Shown one piece after another: positions 9,294 to 17,733 of a DNA stretch of 48,099 nucleotides. The notes beneath the pieces were generated by a model, which saw only the letters and a list, made by a program, of their open reading frames with translations, was not told the origin of the DNA and searched no databases. The stretch spans positions 1-48,099 of the forward strand of contig DAHG01000001.1 in assembly GCA_002495885.1 (NCBI GenBank). Direction: 5' to 3'. Within the stretch, counting starts at the first letter, position 1. The number at the start of each line of letters is the position of its first letter. The position numbers were made by a program, and so were the translations under genes. The stretch comes from Methanocellaceae archaeon UBA148 (GTDB lineage Archaea > Halobacteriota > UBA148).

Positions 9294-9476
9294 TTCAAAG
9301 TGTAAGTAGTGTGTATAACTTTTTGTAGATAAAATAGGTTGTGATCAAAGGATTCTGTTAAGTCATTGTGTATGGAATTATAAATATAAATATATATGAA
9401 TCCGGTTTAAATATACTCGCATACACGTCAGATATTATCTGTTAAGGCACTGGGGCTTTTAAAGCAGCAGGTGTTC

Positions 9477-11042
9477 TCATCCCGTTTTGGGCTGTGATAA
9501 CATTGCTTTGTAATCCCCTTCTGTGATGTCGAAGAATATTTCGTCTAAAAATTCACCTTCGTACAGGTGATACTCCCTACGTGTGCCGATCTTCCTGAAC
9601 CCTGCCTTGGCCAAAATCCGTTGTGAGCTTTTGTTTAACACGGTCGCCGAAGCAAAGAGTGAATGCAGCATGAGCTTTTCGAAGGCAAAACGCAAGAGGA
9701 CCATAAGAATCTCCGATCCATATCCCCTGCCCTGGAACTCCATCTCCCCTATGAGGATAGAAATCTCACCCCTCATGTTTTTTCCATCCACATTGTACAC
9801 CGAGGCGAAACCTATAGGCTTATCACCTAACGAGACGATGAAATCAAAATCGCTAGAGGTTTTCATCAGTTCTCGCTCCAAGTATTCCCGTGAGATGTGG
9901 CTGGAGTCGTCCATAAATCTGAGATTTTCAGCGTCGTTGAACCAACCCAGCAAAATGTCGACATCACATAGCTTCACCGGCCTCATAGTCAGGTTCTTCG
10001 TCTTGATTAACTCGCTTTTGTTGTCTGAGAATCTCTCCTTCAAACGTCCTCTTTCAACAGCTGATTGGAGGACTGTGTCAACTAATTGATCGAAGGTCAG
10101 TTTATCAGCTTCTACGGAGGCCACAAAGCCGCTATGGAGGGGACTTAAACACGGGTTCGGGTTGACCTCCAGCACGTATGGGACTCCCCCCTCCTTCAGC
10201 CGGGTATCAACCCTGGCATATCCAGAGCAACCCACCGCCCTGTAAGCCTTCAATGCCAAGTCTATCACTCTCGCCGCTGTATCAGGGTCAAGCTCTGCAG
10301 GGCAGCTTCTGCATGTTCCTTCGTACCATTTAGAACCTTCAATCCACTTCGCCTCGTAGCTGACCACCCGCGCTTCACCAGGAGGTAAACTGAAGACTAT
10401 CTCAGAGAGGGGTAATGCCCGGACAGTTTCACCAGATCCCAATATCGCCACATTCAGCTCCCTCCCATCAATGAACTCTTCCACGAGGGCCGGCTGGAGA
10501 TACACCTCAAGGATGTGGCGTATCTTCCCCCTTAGGTGTGCCTCATCATATACTACTGAATCATGCCCTATACCTATGCTGCCATCTTCCCAAACAGGCT
10601 TCACGATTAATGGATAAGACAGTTCAATATTGATGGGCTCATTCGGTTCCATGATCAGCTGATAAGCCGGCGTTAGTATCCCCTGGCTGACCAGTATGTT
10701 CTTGGTGATAAATTTGTCATGACATATGGCCAGGGTACGGGAATCTGAGCCTGTGTAAGGTATCTTAAGCAGTTCGAGAAGGGCAGCAATTTTACTCTCA
10801 GCCAATGTATCCCCGCCCAGTCCTTCTGCAAGGTTGAAGATCATGTCCAGGTCTAGCTCGTTTAATTCCCCCAGTAATTCACTGCTCACCCGCAGCAATA
10901 AAACCTCATGGCCCGCATTTTCAAGGGAGCCTTTCACAGCCGAGACCGCGTCAAGCACCTCGTTTTCAGCCACAATGTCAGTAGGCACTCCTCTTTGGAG
11001 TTGGCCTTCTTCAACAAGGTTGTATAATATCCCGATCTTCAT
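9477..11042 (-). CDS. Ddl-like ATP-grasp ligase fused to a RimJ/RimL-type GNAT acetyltransferase
   Basis: A 521-residue two-domain protein. Residues 1-325 are an ATP-grasp ligase of the D-alanine-D-alanine ligase group: DMIFNLAEGLGGDTLAESKI, IPYTGSDSRTLAICHDK, VKPVWEDGSIGIGHDS and the metal-binding YVLEVNPNPCLSPL. Residues about 352-510 are a GNAT domain, with MRPVKLCDVDILLGWF, the acetyl-CoA loop EFQGRGYGSEI and NKSSQRILAKAGFRKIG. Ligases of this fold join an amino acid to an amine or amino acid with ATP. Archaea lack murein, so the product is not a wall dipeptide. It is the last gene of a unit led by a lysine-aminomutase-type enzyme; acetylation of a beta-lysine peptide is an inference. Confidence 0.9.
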   Translation of the reverse strand: MKIGILYNLVEEGQLQRGVPTDIVAENEVLDAVSAVKGSLENAGHEVLLLRVSSELLGELNELDLDMIFNLAEGLGGDTLAESKIAALLELLKIPYTGSDSRTLAICHDKFITKNILVSQGILTPAYQLIMEPNEPINIELSYPLIVKPVWEDGSIGIGHDSVVYDEAHLRGKIRHILEVYLQPALVEEFIDGRELNVAILGSGETVRALPLSEIVFSLPPGEARVVSYEAKWIEGSKWYEGTCRSCPAELDPDTAARVIDLALKAYRAVGCSGYARVDTRLKEGGVPYVLEVNPNPCLSPLHSGFVASVEADKLTFDQLVDTVLQSAVERGRLKERFSDNKSELIKTKNLTMRPVKLCDVDILLGWFNDAENLRFMDDSSHISREYLERELMKTSSDFDFIVSLGDKPIGFASVYNVDGKNMRGEISILIGEMEFQGRGYGSEILMVLLRFAFEKLMLHSLFASATVLNKSSQRILAKAGFRKIGTRREYHLYEGEFLDEIFFDITEGDYKAMLSQPKTG

Positions 11043-11056
11043 TTCATTTAACCCCC

Positions 11057-12058
11057 CTATAAGGAGTAACGGCTGAACCCCGCATTCAAAATCTCGGCGA
11101 TCAATTTCTCGTAAGTCATGCCATAGGCATAGGCCGATTTCGGAAATCGTGAATTTTCCTTGGGGTCTGGGATCAGACCAGGCAACGCGTTAACATCGAT
11201 CACGTTCGGCACAGAATCGGCATCAAGTCTAAGGTCGATCCTGCTAAGATCACGACACTCAAGGACTTCATACGTCCGAAGGGCGGTATCTTTCAGGCAT
11301 CCCTCTAGATCTGCGTCCAATTTGGCAGGGCAAATTATTCCATCGTGCTCATTATCTGGAGTGTCCCAGTACCATTTTACTTCATAGGAATCGAATTTAG
11401 GAATGTCATCGGGAAGCCCGTCAAAGTCAACCTCAAGCACTGGAAGAACTCTGGGCGGATCGTTGCCTAGGATCGACACCGTGAACTCCCTTCCAGGCAA
11501 GTACTCTTCAACTAAAGCGGATTGGTTATACTCCTGAAAAATTCTCTTAATTATTTTCTTTGCATCCTTTTCATTTTCGACAAACGCGTCTTTCATAATG
11601 CCTTTGCTTGACCCTTCAGCGTTGGGTTTCACGAACAATGGAAACTTAAGTCTATCCAATGATTGCTTTTCTGAGGTTAAAAGGCAAAACTTTGGTGTCG
11701 GAATACCCCAGTAGCCCAACACCTCCTTGCTTCTTCTTTTGTCAAGAGTAATGGCCAGTGTAGCGACTCCTGAACCTGAATATGGTATCCCCAGCAGTTC
11801 GAGCATTGCAGGAATATGGGATTCCCTGCTCTCGCCCCCTATTCCTTCCGCTATGTTGAAGACGAAATCCGGCTTCAAAGCCCTTAATTTCTGGAAGGCG
11901 TTTTCATTCGCCTCTATCAGCGTTACCTCATGACCCAGAGCTTCGATAGCCTTCTTTATAGCTTCCACAGTCGAGGCGTCATCGAACTCAACGAAAGCGT
12001 CGGTTTTATACCTGCTGTTCTTCTCAGGTAGCACGTTATAGGTTAGGGCTACCTTCAT
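11057..12058 (-). CDS. Ddl-like ATP-grasp ligase
   Basis: A 333-residue single-domain ATP-grasp ligase related to D-alanine-D-alanine ligase. Core motifs are DFVFNIAEGIGGESRESHIP near 60-80, IPYSGSGVATLAITLDK near 90, LFVKPNAEGSSKGI near 140, ALVEEYLPGREFTVS near 185 and the metal-binding VIDVNALPGLIPD near 295. The substrate is unknown. Start ATG 12058 is seven bases after the stop of the aminomutase gene; the frame runs further upstream to 12088 but that would overlap it. The next gene, a second ligase with a GNAT domain, begins 14 bases downstream, so the three genes form one transcription unit. Confidence 0.9.
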   Translation of the reverse strand: MKVALTYNVLPEKNSRYKTDAFVEFDDASTVEAIKKAIEALGHEVTLIEANENAFQKLRALKPDFVFNIAEGIGGESRESHIPAMLELLGIPYSGSGVATLAITLDKRRSKEVLGYWGIPTPKFCLLTSEKQSLDRLKFPLFVKPNAEGSSKGIMKDAFVENEKDAKKIIKRIFQEYNQSALVEEYLPGREFTVSILGNDPPRVLPVLEVDFDGLPDDIPKFDSYEVKWYWDTPDNEHDGIICPAKLDADLEGCLKDTALRTYEVLECRDLSRIDLRLDADSVPNVIDVNALPGLIPDPKENSRFPKSAYAYGMTYEKLIAEILNAGFSRYSL

Positions 12059-12065
12059 GGAAGCT

Positions 12066-13256
12066 CTATCTTGGGTTGGGATAGACATAACGCTCTCCCA
12101 GATAGTTTCTCAAGACGATTTTCTCTTCGTTTATATCTTCGACGTACTCAGGCAAGAGTGGTACTTTACCACCCCCGGGGCTATCGATGATGAAGTGTGG
12201 GCAGCAAAGACCAGAGGTGTATCCCTGGATGGATTTGATTATTGCTAAACCTTCCTGAACCGTTGTCCTGAAATGCTCGACACCTTTGACAAGATCGCAC
12301 TGGTATAAGTAGTAAGGTTTGACCCTTATTTGGACCAGTTTTTGCATCAGCTCTTTGAGAATCTCAGGCGAATCGTTCACACCTTTCAGAAGCACCGTCT
12401 GGCTCCCCAGCGGAATTCCGGAATCGGCCAGCATCTCACAAGCCCTCCTGCTCTCGGAGTTGACCTCCGCTGGATGATTAAAGTGTATATTCATGTATAA
12501 TGGATGGTACTTTTTAAGCATATCGCATAGGTGCTTGGTGACCCTCGACGGCAGGACACAGGGAACTCTGGTTCCGATCCTTATAATGTCGAGGTGTTTT
12601 ATGTCCCGCAGCTTTTTCAAGATATACTCTAATTCCCAGTCTTCCCTCATAAGCGGGTCTCCGCCTGAAAGGATGACATCCCTGACCTCAGGATGCTGCC
12701 GTATGTATTCAATGCCTCCTTCGATTTGTTCCATTGGGATTTGCTGTATTTTACCAACCTTTCTCTTTCTGGTGCAAAACCTGCAGTACATGGCGCACTT
12801 AGAACTCACCAAGAGGAGAACTCTATCCGGGTACCTGTGAACCAGGCCAGGAACTTTCGTGTCCCTTTCCTCCCGTAGAGGGTCTGCGGAATTAACATTG
12901 TCTTGGAGTTCGGCTAGACTGGGTACGCACTGCTTCCAGATGGGGTCGTCCTTTTCTTTTATAAGGCTAAAGAAATGGCGACTTATCTTGGCAGGGTAAA
13001 CCTTAGTTACCTTTTTTATTCCCTGTAAGTCAGCTCCGAGATTATGAAGACTATTGAATACAGAAAAATTTTGGAGCCTCTGCCCGCTATCCGGTGGTTC
13101 GTCAGACGTACCCTCGGATTCGCTGTCCCCATTGTCTCGATGTGATATTCGATTAATGCAGGTAACCATCTTTTCTTTCGTACCATATAACTCCTCTGGA
13201 GGTAATAAATCTTCTGGTGTAATAAACCTGAAAAAATATGGATTGCGAAACTTCAT
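12066..13256 (-). CDS. Lysine 2,3-aminomutase family radical SAM/PLP enzyme
   Basis: A 396-residue member of the KamA/AblA family, which moves the alpha-amino group of lysine to carbon 3. The radical SAM cluster motif is CAMYCRFCTRKRK near residue 150. The PLP-lysine lies in DSPGGGKVPLLP near 367. The two aspartates that hold the substrate side-chain amine in clostridial lysine 2,3-aminomutase appear kept, in YQCDLVKGVEHF and FIIDSPGGG; glutamate mutases change them. This points to lysine or a close analogue. The N-terminus has an unusual acidic, Ser-rich stretch near residues 40-60. A GGGGTAAAAG site precedes ATG 13256. It heads the unit with two ATP-grasp ligases, where ablB would be expected in methanogens. 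Confidence 0.92.
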   Translation of the reverse strand: MKFRNPYFFRFITPEDLLPPEELYGTKEKMVTCINRISHRDNGDSESEGTSDEPPDSGQRLQNFSVFNSLHNLGADLQGIKKVTKVYPAKISRHFFSLIKEKDDPIWKQCVPSLAELQDNVNSADPLREERDTKVPGLVHRYPDRVLLLVSSKCAMYCRFCTRKRKVGKIQQIPMEQIEGGIEYIRQHPEVRDVILSGGDPLMREDWELEYILKKLRDIKHLDIIRIGTRVPCVLPSRVTKHLCDMLKKYHPLYMNIHFNHPAEVNSESRRACEMLADSGIPLGSQTVLLKGVNDSPEILKELMQKLVQIRVKPYYLYQCDLVKGVEHFRTTVQEGLAIIKSIQGYTSGLCCPHFIIDSPGGGKVPLLPEYVEDINEEKIVLRNYLGERYVYPNPR

Positions 13257-13563
13257 CTTTTACCCCAATTATTCTTTTATTTATTTCACAAGTTTCTCGC
13301 CCTGCCATATATCCTATACTTCGCCATATACTCTCAAATCAAAGCAAAAATTCTGAGGAGACGATTCTGCAAGAGGAGTTATAATCCCAAACGTTCACGT
13401 CGAAGCCGCTCTAAATCTTCCTGTATTTTTGTATCCCCAATAAAAAAAAGTCATAAATCTGAAAGGATTTCCCACACGACTGAGCCAATCATCAGATCCA
13501 ACGACCTCGTCCCTTACCCGAGCACTAGAAGGATGGGAACTATTGAATATTGCTGCTCGCCCG

Positions 13564-13796
13564 TTATACCCCCAGCAACAGCAAAAACTCCTTCACTGAT
13601 CGTCCAATGAAGGAGTTCAACAGAGATCTCACCTCTTTTTCAGACATCTCCAAAGCCCCATCTTCGCGCGTAGTTTTAACAATTAGATTTACCCCATGGG
13701 AATCCATCTTTCCACGAAATCCGTCTTCATATTCACGTAGGTGGTGTCCTTCCGTAAAAGTTTCAATTAATGCTTGAGCAGAATGATCTCACTCAC
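13564..13796 (-). pseudogene. Possible remnant of a small gene
   Basis: Read on the minus strand, a frame of about 70 codons ending at TAA 13564-13566 has protein-like text (ETFTEGHHLREYEDGFRG, then KMDSHGVNLIVKTTREDG and MSEKEVRSLLNSF). It has no proper start: a TGA lies just upstream in the same frame. A GTG at 13796 begins MSEIILLKH in another frame and reaches a stop at once, so a single-base frameshift would join the two into a protein of about 77 residues. No family was recognised. It could be a decayed gene or a chance frame. Confidence 0.3.
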
Positions 13797-13824
13797 AGAA
13801 AAGGACTATATTTTGCTTTTTTAA

Positions 13825-13847
13825 AATAGAATAGAATAGAATAGAAT
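13825..13847. repeat. Pentanucleotide tandem repeat (aatag, about 4.6 copies)
   Basis: Four perfect aatag units followed by a partial one, in a non-coding AT-rich region. Such tracts vary in length by slippage. No function is implied. Confidence 0.85.
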
Positions 13848-14111
13848 CATGAATTAATTCACTTACTTAATTCTAATAATCTGTTTATTTCATTATATCA
13901 TCCTACTCAATTTTTTGTTGCTTACGTGGCCCATATCTTGCTAGTAGTAATATTTTGCATCCGAATAATTAATGAATGTATAGGAGATCAACACAACAGT
14001 ACCATTGACATATTAATAAAGATAAGTAACGAACGAAACTAGGACTTAGAGACCAAACTGTAACGTTTAAGATTAGGCAAACACATTAAGTGATTCAAGA
14101 AGACACAGCAT

Positions 14112-14273
14112 ATGTGGAATTTCATGGCCAGACCAAATACAGAATTGCTATGTGTAGGATTAGACAATAAAATGGCAAAAGTGGATGCAAACATAGAGTT
14201 CGAAGAAAAAGGGGTCAAGATGTTTCTCGATGAAGTAGGGTTCCATACCCAATCAGAAAAATGGGTCTATTAA
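14112..14273 (+). CDS. Small hypothetical ORF, possibly a remnant
   Basis: Encodes about 53 residues from ATG 14112 (or 49 from ATG 14124), ending in EVGFHTQSEKWVY. The C-terminal half reads as protein-like text (DANIEFEEKGVKMFLDEVG). A second frame just upstream also reads well (VIQEDTAYVEFHGQTKYRI) and stops as this one continues, so the original gene may have been frameshifted around 14160-14170. I do not recognise the family. It lies on the same strand as the OB-fold gene, 88 bases before it. Confidence 0.35.
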   Translation: MWNFMARPNTELLCVGLDNKMAKVDANIEFEEKGVKMFLDEVGFHTQSEKWVY

Positions 14274-14361
14274 GATTTAAGCCAGGATATCAAAAATTCC
14301 ATCAAATAAGAAAGTCATACTAACCTAAAATAAATAAATAGAGAGAAAGGGAGGTGAGAAA

Positions 14362-14649
14362 TTGAAAATAGAAGAGCTGAAACCAAAAGATACTGTGGAT
14401 TGCCTGAAAGCAAAGATAATAGATAAGCAAACCCCAAGGAAAGTTGAGACAAGGAACGGTAGAACATTAGAGGTTGCTACGGCAACATTAGAAGATGAGA
14501 CTGGAACGATTCCCTTCACGCTCTGGGGCAAAAACATTGAAGAGGTCCAAGTCGGGGATATGGTCGAGATAAAGGATGCTTTTGTCAACGAGTTCCAAGG
14601 AGAGCCGCAGTTAACGCTAGGAAAAAGAGGAAGTATGAAGGTTGTCTAG
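14362..14649 (+). CDS. OB-fold nucleic-acid-binding protein (RPA/SSB-like)
   Basis: A 95-residue single OB-fold domain related to archaeal single-stranded DNA-binding and RPA-like proteins. The strand pattern is typical: DTVDCLKAKIIDKQ, then TRNGRTLEVATATLEDETG, TIPFTLWGKNIEEVQVGD and VEIKDAFVNEFQGEPQLTLG. It has no other domain, so it may work as a small ssDNA or RNA binder. It begins with TTG at 14362 behind a very strong GGGAGGTGA ribosome site, which decides the start. It ends with TAG. No operon partner is evident. Confidence 0.85.
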   Translation: MKIEELKPKDTVDCLKAKIIDKQTPRKVETRNGRTLEVATATLEDETGTIPFTLWGKNIEEVQVGDMVEIKDAFVNEFQGEPQLTLGKRGSMKVV

Positions 14650-14684
14650 GCACAATGCACTCATCCGGCACGATGCACTCATCC
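14649..14684. repeat. Two tandem 18-bp repeats after the OB-fold gene
   Basis: The unit ggcacRatgcactcatcc occurs twice back to back, with one base difference, immediately after the TAG of the OB-fold gene. It looks like a recent local duplication. The following 290 bases up to 14972 contain only weak small frames (for example 14763-14966) that I do not accept as genes. Confidence 0.8.
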
Positions 14685-14972
14685 AAATCAGGGCAGGCAG
14701 AGAAATAGAGGAGAATGAGAGAGAATCAATCCTAAACATAACCAATCGATATAAGGGAAAAAGTGATTACGAAATATCTGAGGCAAAAATGGGTAGGATC
14801 TACAATATATATGTCATCATTAAATGACGGTAGACATACAGTTGCGAAGATATTGAAAGTGGTGGGTGGAAAAAGAACTGAAAGTATGAAATATCTAGGG
14901 TTCAAGATGGCAGGTCGGTCTAATAGATTCACCCTTTGTGTGAGACTTCCCCCAAAAGCCGTCTAAGGGGGT

Positions 14973-15671
14973 TCATGGCCTAGTTATTAGTTCTGGGCTC
15001 ACAGGCATTTTCACGATTTTGGGAAGTTTACCCCATTTTGCCATGCTATCCCCACATATTATCAACGCACCGTCTATGTTCTTGATGCCATCAAATGCCG
15101 GCTCAAGGTCTTTCTTGGAGATTATCTTATTGCCCAATGCAGTCGCAGTCGCATCTGCAAGTGCTGCGCTGGATGAAATAACAGTGACTGCATCTGAATT
15201 ACCGAAACTGATCGAATGGCCAATTCTACCAGATGATGTGCAAATTCCGATCATGGAATCTCTTGGCTCGATGTGCAGTGCAAGGTCTTTAATAGAAGAT
15301 TCCCCCGTATAGATGCCAACGGTTACAGGGGTTTCGTTCACCAATGCTATGTCGCCACCATTATCAACTATCACATGTTTTGCACCCTTTTGCATCATCG
15401 CTTCAACCGTCAGTTCTGCAATGGTACCAGCCACGGCGGCCATCGGTCCCACACCAGCAGCATTGCTAGCATCACACATCCTCTTCACAACTTTGGGCGC
15501 ATTCTTTTGTGCTTGATAGGGTTCAAGCGTGACTTGAAAAAAAGGATCGAATCGAATGTATCGCTCCAGATGTTCCCTGTGCTCCCTGATAACTTCCTTG
15601 GCAAGTTCCATGTATTTCTCATCGGCGGTGATCGTTACAAGGGTCTCTTTTAGCTGAAATCTGGTTCTCAT
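14973..15671 (-). CDS. UPF0280/COG2122 family protein, sulfide assimilation (MA1715-like)
   Basis: A 232-residue cytoplasmic protein of COG2122 (UPF0280), distantly ApbE-like. In Methanosarcina acetivorans the member MA1715 is known to help growth at low sulfide and is tied to homocysteine formation. Family text is clear: FDPFFQVTLEPYQ, AGVGPMAAVAGTIAE (about 83-97), VDNGGDIAL near 118, and TSSGRIGHSISFGNSDAVTV near 160. Its ATG overlaps the stop of the ferredoxin gene (ATGA), so it is the third gene of a coupled operon with the two core homocysteine genes. The frame extends upstream but the overlap and family length favour ATG 15671. Confidence 0.9.
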   Translation of the reverse strand: MRTRFQLKETLVTITADEKYMELAKEVIREHREHLERYIRFDPFFQVTLEPYQAQKNAPKVVKRMCDASNAAGVGPMAAVAGTIAELTVEAMMQKGAKHVIVDNGGDIALVNETPVTVGIYTGESSIKDLALHIEPRDSMIGICTSSGRIGHSISFGNSDAVTVISSSAALADATATALGNKIISKKDLEPAFDGIKNIDGALIICGDSMAKWGKLPKIVKMPVSPELITRP

Positions 15672-16051
15672 GAAAATTCCAATGCACCGTGGGGGCATGC
15701 AGTTATGCATGCACCACACTGATTACACCGTTTCTCATCCAAAGCTATGCTCCAGTCATCTTTGAAACAGAGTGCTTTGACATGGCAAACAGAGATACAT
15801 GCACCACAATTAATGCATTCATCCTCATCCAGAATGACCGGGTGTTCTAAGATGGATACTTCTACTCCCCTTGAACGGAATCGTTTTACCACCTCATTGA
15901 ACTTTTCATCCGGGACATCAACCACAACTTCACCGCTTACTGCGTCTACGCTTGCCTTATTGATGTTCAATTTAGCCCCTGTTTCAAGGATCACCTCTGA
16001 AATATGTGGCTCTTGATTTATTTCTGGGGCAAACCTTAGAAATATCTTCAT
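15668..16051 (-). CDS. NIL-domain ferredoxin of the homocysteine pathway (MA1822-like)
   Basis: A 127-residue protein with an N-terminal NIL domain (about residues 1-68) followed by two 4Fe-4S motifs, CINCGACISVCHVKALCF and CNQCGACITACPHGALEF. In M. acetivorans the equivalent MA1822 works with MA1821 to turn aspartate semialdehyde and a sulfur source into homocysteine, presumably supplying electrons. The start is ATG 16051 with GGTGAT before it; the frame runs upstream to 16135 into the end of the next gene. It lies 31 bases after that gene and overlaps COG2122 by four bases. Confidence 0.93.
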   Translation of the reverse strand: MKIFLRFAPEINQEPHISEVILETGAKLNINKASVDAVSGEVVVDVPDEKFNEVVKRFRSRGVEVSILEHPVILDEDECINCGACISVCHVKALCFKDDWSIALDEKRCNQCGACITACPHGALEFS

Positions 16052-16082
16052 ATCATAATCACCACGGAATACTACGTTTTCC

Positions 16083-17621
16083 CTACTGTTTTCCTTCGAG
16101 AGGTGCCTGTGGGTGGCATCCATTTCGTTTCGCAATTAATCTGCTTATGTCATCGCTCGTTATCATTCCAATGACCTTGCCATCTTTGTCTATAACCGGC
16201 AATGCCGAGATATTATGTTTTTCCAATTTTCTAGCGGTTACATCTATTGGCTCGTCTAATGTGGCGGTAATAACTCTTCTGGTCATCGTCCTATCCAGTT
16301 TATCATACTTCCCCTGAGCCACTGCTTTAGATATGTCCCACGCAGTTATTATGCCGATCAATCTATCATCTTCAGATGTGACTGGCAGATGAGTGGACTG
16401 GCCTCTCATGATCAACTTAGCCGCATCTTCAACGCTTTTCCCTTGTCTAATCGTGATCATCTTTCTTGACATCACGTCCTTGACCAAGGGTGTTTCCTTT
16501 GTCTGTTTCATTGGTCCAAATACAGTGTCAGTCGGCAGTTTTTCCATGGGCTGAGACAGCATAAAATTGCCCTGCTCGATCCAATGCTTCAGCGTGGAGG
16601 CGACTTTCCTAGCCATAAAAAAGCTGGATAAAGGGGAAGTACGAACTTCTTTACCATCAAGCTCAATTGTACCTGACTTTAGTTCCTCATATGAGACCTT
16701 TCTTAGCGTTGGTCGTGACCTTCTCGGAGAGGAATAGTCCAATACATTTGTGATGATGTCTGCATCACTTATTCCAGTTTTTTTGGCAATGTTCTCATTT
16801 AGAATGGGGATCGGTATCCCCAGCCCAACATATAGCGTAGCGCCATAGCCATGGAAAGCAGCACCCCTGAGAAATTCACGACTCATCTCCTTTAGATCAC
16901 CAGTAACCATTATCGTTGCAAAATCGTTCTGGGGTTCATGTTGTGTCCCCTCCCCGATGATGTAGCTGGGGGCACCGCATAGAAAAATTTTGGAGCCCCT
17001 ACCTATCGTCTCAAAGTCAGGATCATTATATAAGGGAGATAGCACTCCAGCGCCAGAGTAGGTTGCATTTCCATAGTTTGGAAGAAGAGTGCCCATATAT
17101 GTATACAAGGTTCTGTCAGACGAATTTGTTGCTACATTGTATCTTTGATATGCATTTCTGGGATTCAGCATGATCGCTTGGTTCAAGTCGTCTATCGTGA
17201 TCTCAGTTTCAATGTTTTTCCTGGGATAACAATCTGTGCCATATGCAACTGCCCTTATGTGAACGGATTTACGAGCTACTAAGTCTTCTATAACATGTCC
17301 ACCACCGTACTCCATCCCTCGTGATTCGGAAAGTTGCGTGGCGCCTATGTATGCATCTACCGCTGCAATGCCACCATATGCTTCCACATCGTTCAGCCAC
17401 ACTCTCTGCATTTTGATCGGTGGGTCAGAATGCCCAAAGTTCAAAAACGCCCCTGATGAACACATCGCACCGAAGGTGCCAGTGGTAACAACATCCACCT
17501 CTCTGGCAGCATCCTCTGGACCAAGTTCTTCAACTATACCAGTCATCTGTTCCGCAGTGACAACATGCACGCTGCCGTCCTTGATCTTCTGATTGATTTC
17601 CTGAACTGTTTTTTCCACCAT
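16083..17621 (-). CDS. Homocysteine biosynthesis protein COG1900 (DUF39) with two CBS domains (MA1821-like)
   Basis: A 512-residue protein. Residues 1-360 are the DUF39/HcyBio domain, with conserved Cys in GAMCSSGAFLNFGHSDPP, YGTDCYPRK and FLCGAPSYIIGEGTQHEP. Residues about 385-500 are a pair of CBS domains (VKDVMSRKMITIRQGKSVED, then TMTRRVITATLDEPIDV), which usually bind adenosyl ligands such as SAM or AMP and suggest allosteric control. MA1821 is needed for homocysteine synthesis from aspartate semialdehyde in methanogens. ATG 17621 follows AGGTGG. The gene leads the operon and is divergent from an HTH-CBS regulator. Confidence 0.95.
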   Translation of the reverse strand: MVEKTVQEINQKIKDGSVHVVTAEQMTGIVEELGPEDAAREVDVVTTGTFGAMCSSGAFLNFGHSDPPIKMQRVWLNDVEAYGGIAAVDAYIGATQLSESRGMEYGGGHVIEDLVARKSVHIRAVAYGTDCYPRKNIETEITIDDLNQAIMLNPRNAYQRYNVATNSSDRTLYTYMGTLLPNYGNATYSGAGVLSPLYNDPDFETIGRGSKIFLCGAPSYIIGEGTQHEPQNDFATIMVTGDLKEMSREFLRGAAFHGYGATLYVGLGIPIPILNENIAKKTGISDADIITNVLDYSSPRRSRPTLRKVSYEELKSGTIELDGKEVRTSPLSSFFMARKVASTLKHWIEQGNFMLSQPMEKLPTDTVFGPMKQTKETPLVKDVMSRKMITIRQGKSVEDAAKLIMRGQSTHLPVTSEDDRLIGIITAWDISKAVAQGKYDKLDRTMTRRVITATLDEPIDVTARKLEKHNISALPVIDKDGKVIGMITSDDISRLIAKRNGCHPQAPLEGKQ

Positions 17622-17733
17622 TCTAAGCCACCTATAGGTGATATCTTTATATAAATTTGTTATTCCGATATAAATAGATTGTTGAATAGAATATTCCAAA
17701 GAGAATATATACTTGGTATCCATAATAACAGCT
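17622..17733. promoter_or_regulatory. Divergent promoter region of the homocysteine operon and its HTH-CBS regulator
   Basis: 112 bases. A TATA box tttatataaa (17646-17655) lies about 30 bases before the COG1900 ATG. A second one, aatatata near 17704-17711, lies about 26 bases before the regulator ATG, which suggests a leaderless mRNA there. The perfect 12-bp palindrome cacctataggtg (17629-17640) overlaps the ribosome site of COG1900, and the 8-bp palindrome gaatattc (17689-17696) lies upstream of the regulator TATA. Either could be an operator. Confidence 0.55.

Larger units (their letters stand above)
13257..14111. other. Long mostly non-coding region upstream of the aminomutase operon
   Basis: AT-rich, with no full-length gene. 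It holds a coding-like fragment (13564-13796, listed separately) and a pentanucleotide tandem of aatag units at 13825-13847. The TATA-like text actatattttgc near 13806-13817 could serve the minus-strand fragment. The part from 13848 to 14111 shows nothing I can name. Confidence 0.5.

Noticed and set aside
9477..12058. Peptidoglycan D-Ala-D-Ala ligase function for the two ATP-grasp genes
   Set aside because: Archaea do not make murein, no mur genes are nearby, and the partners are an aminomutase and a GNAT domain.
14642..14966. Small frames after the OB-fold gene (61 and 67 codons)
   Set aside because: No ribosome site, low-complexity text and overlap of a tandem repeat; they read as chance frames.
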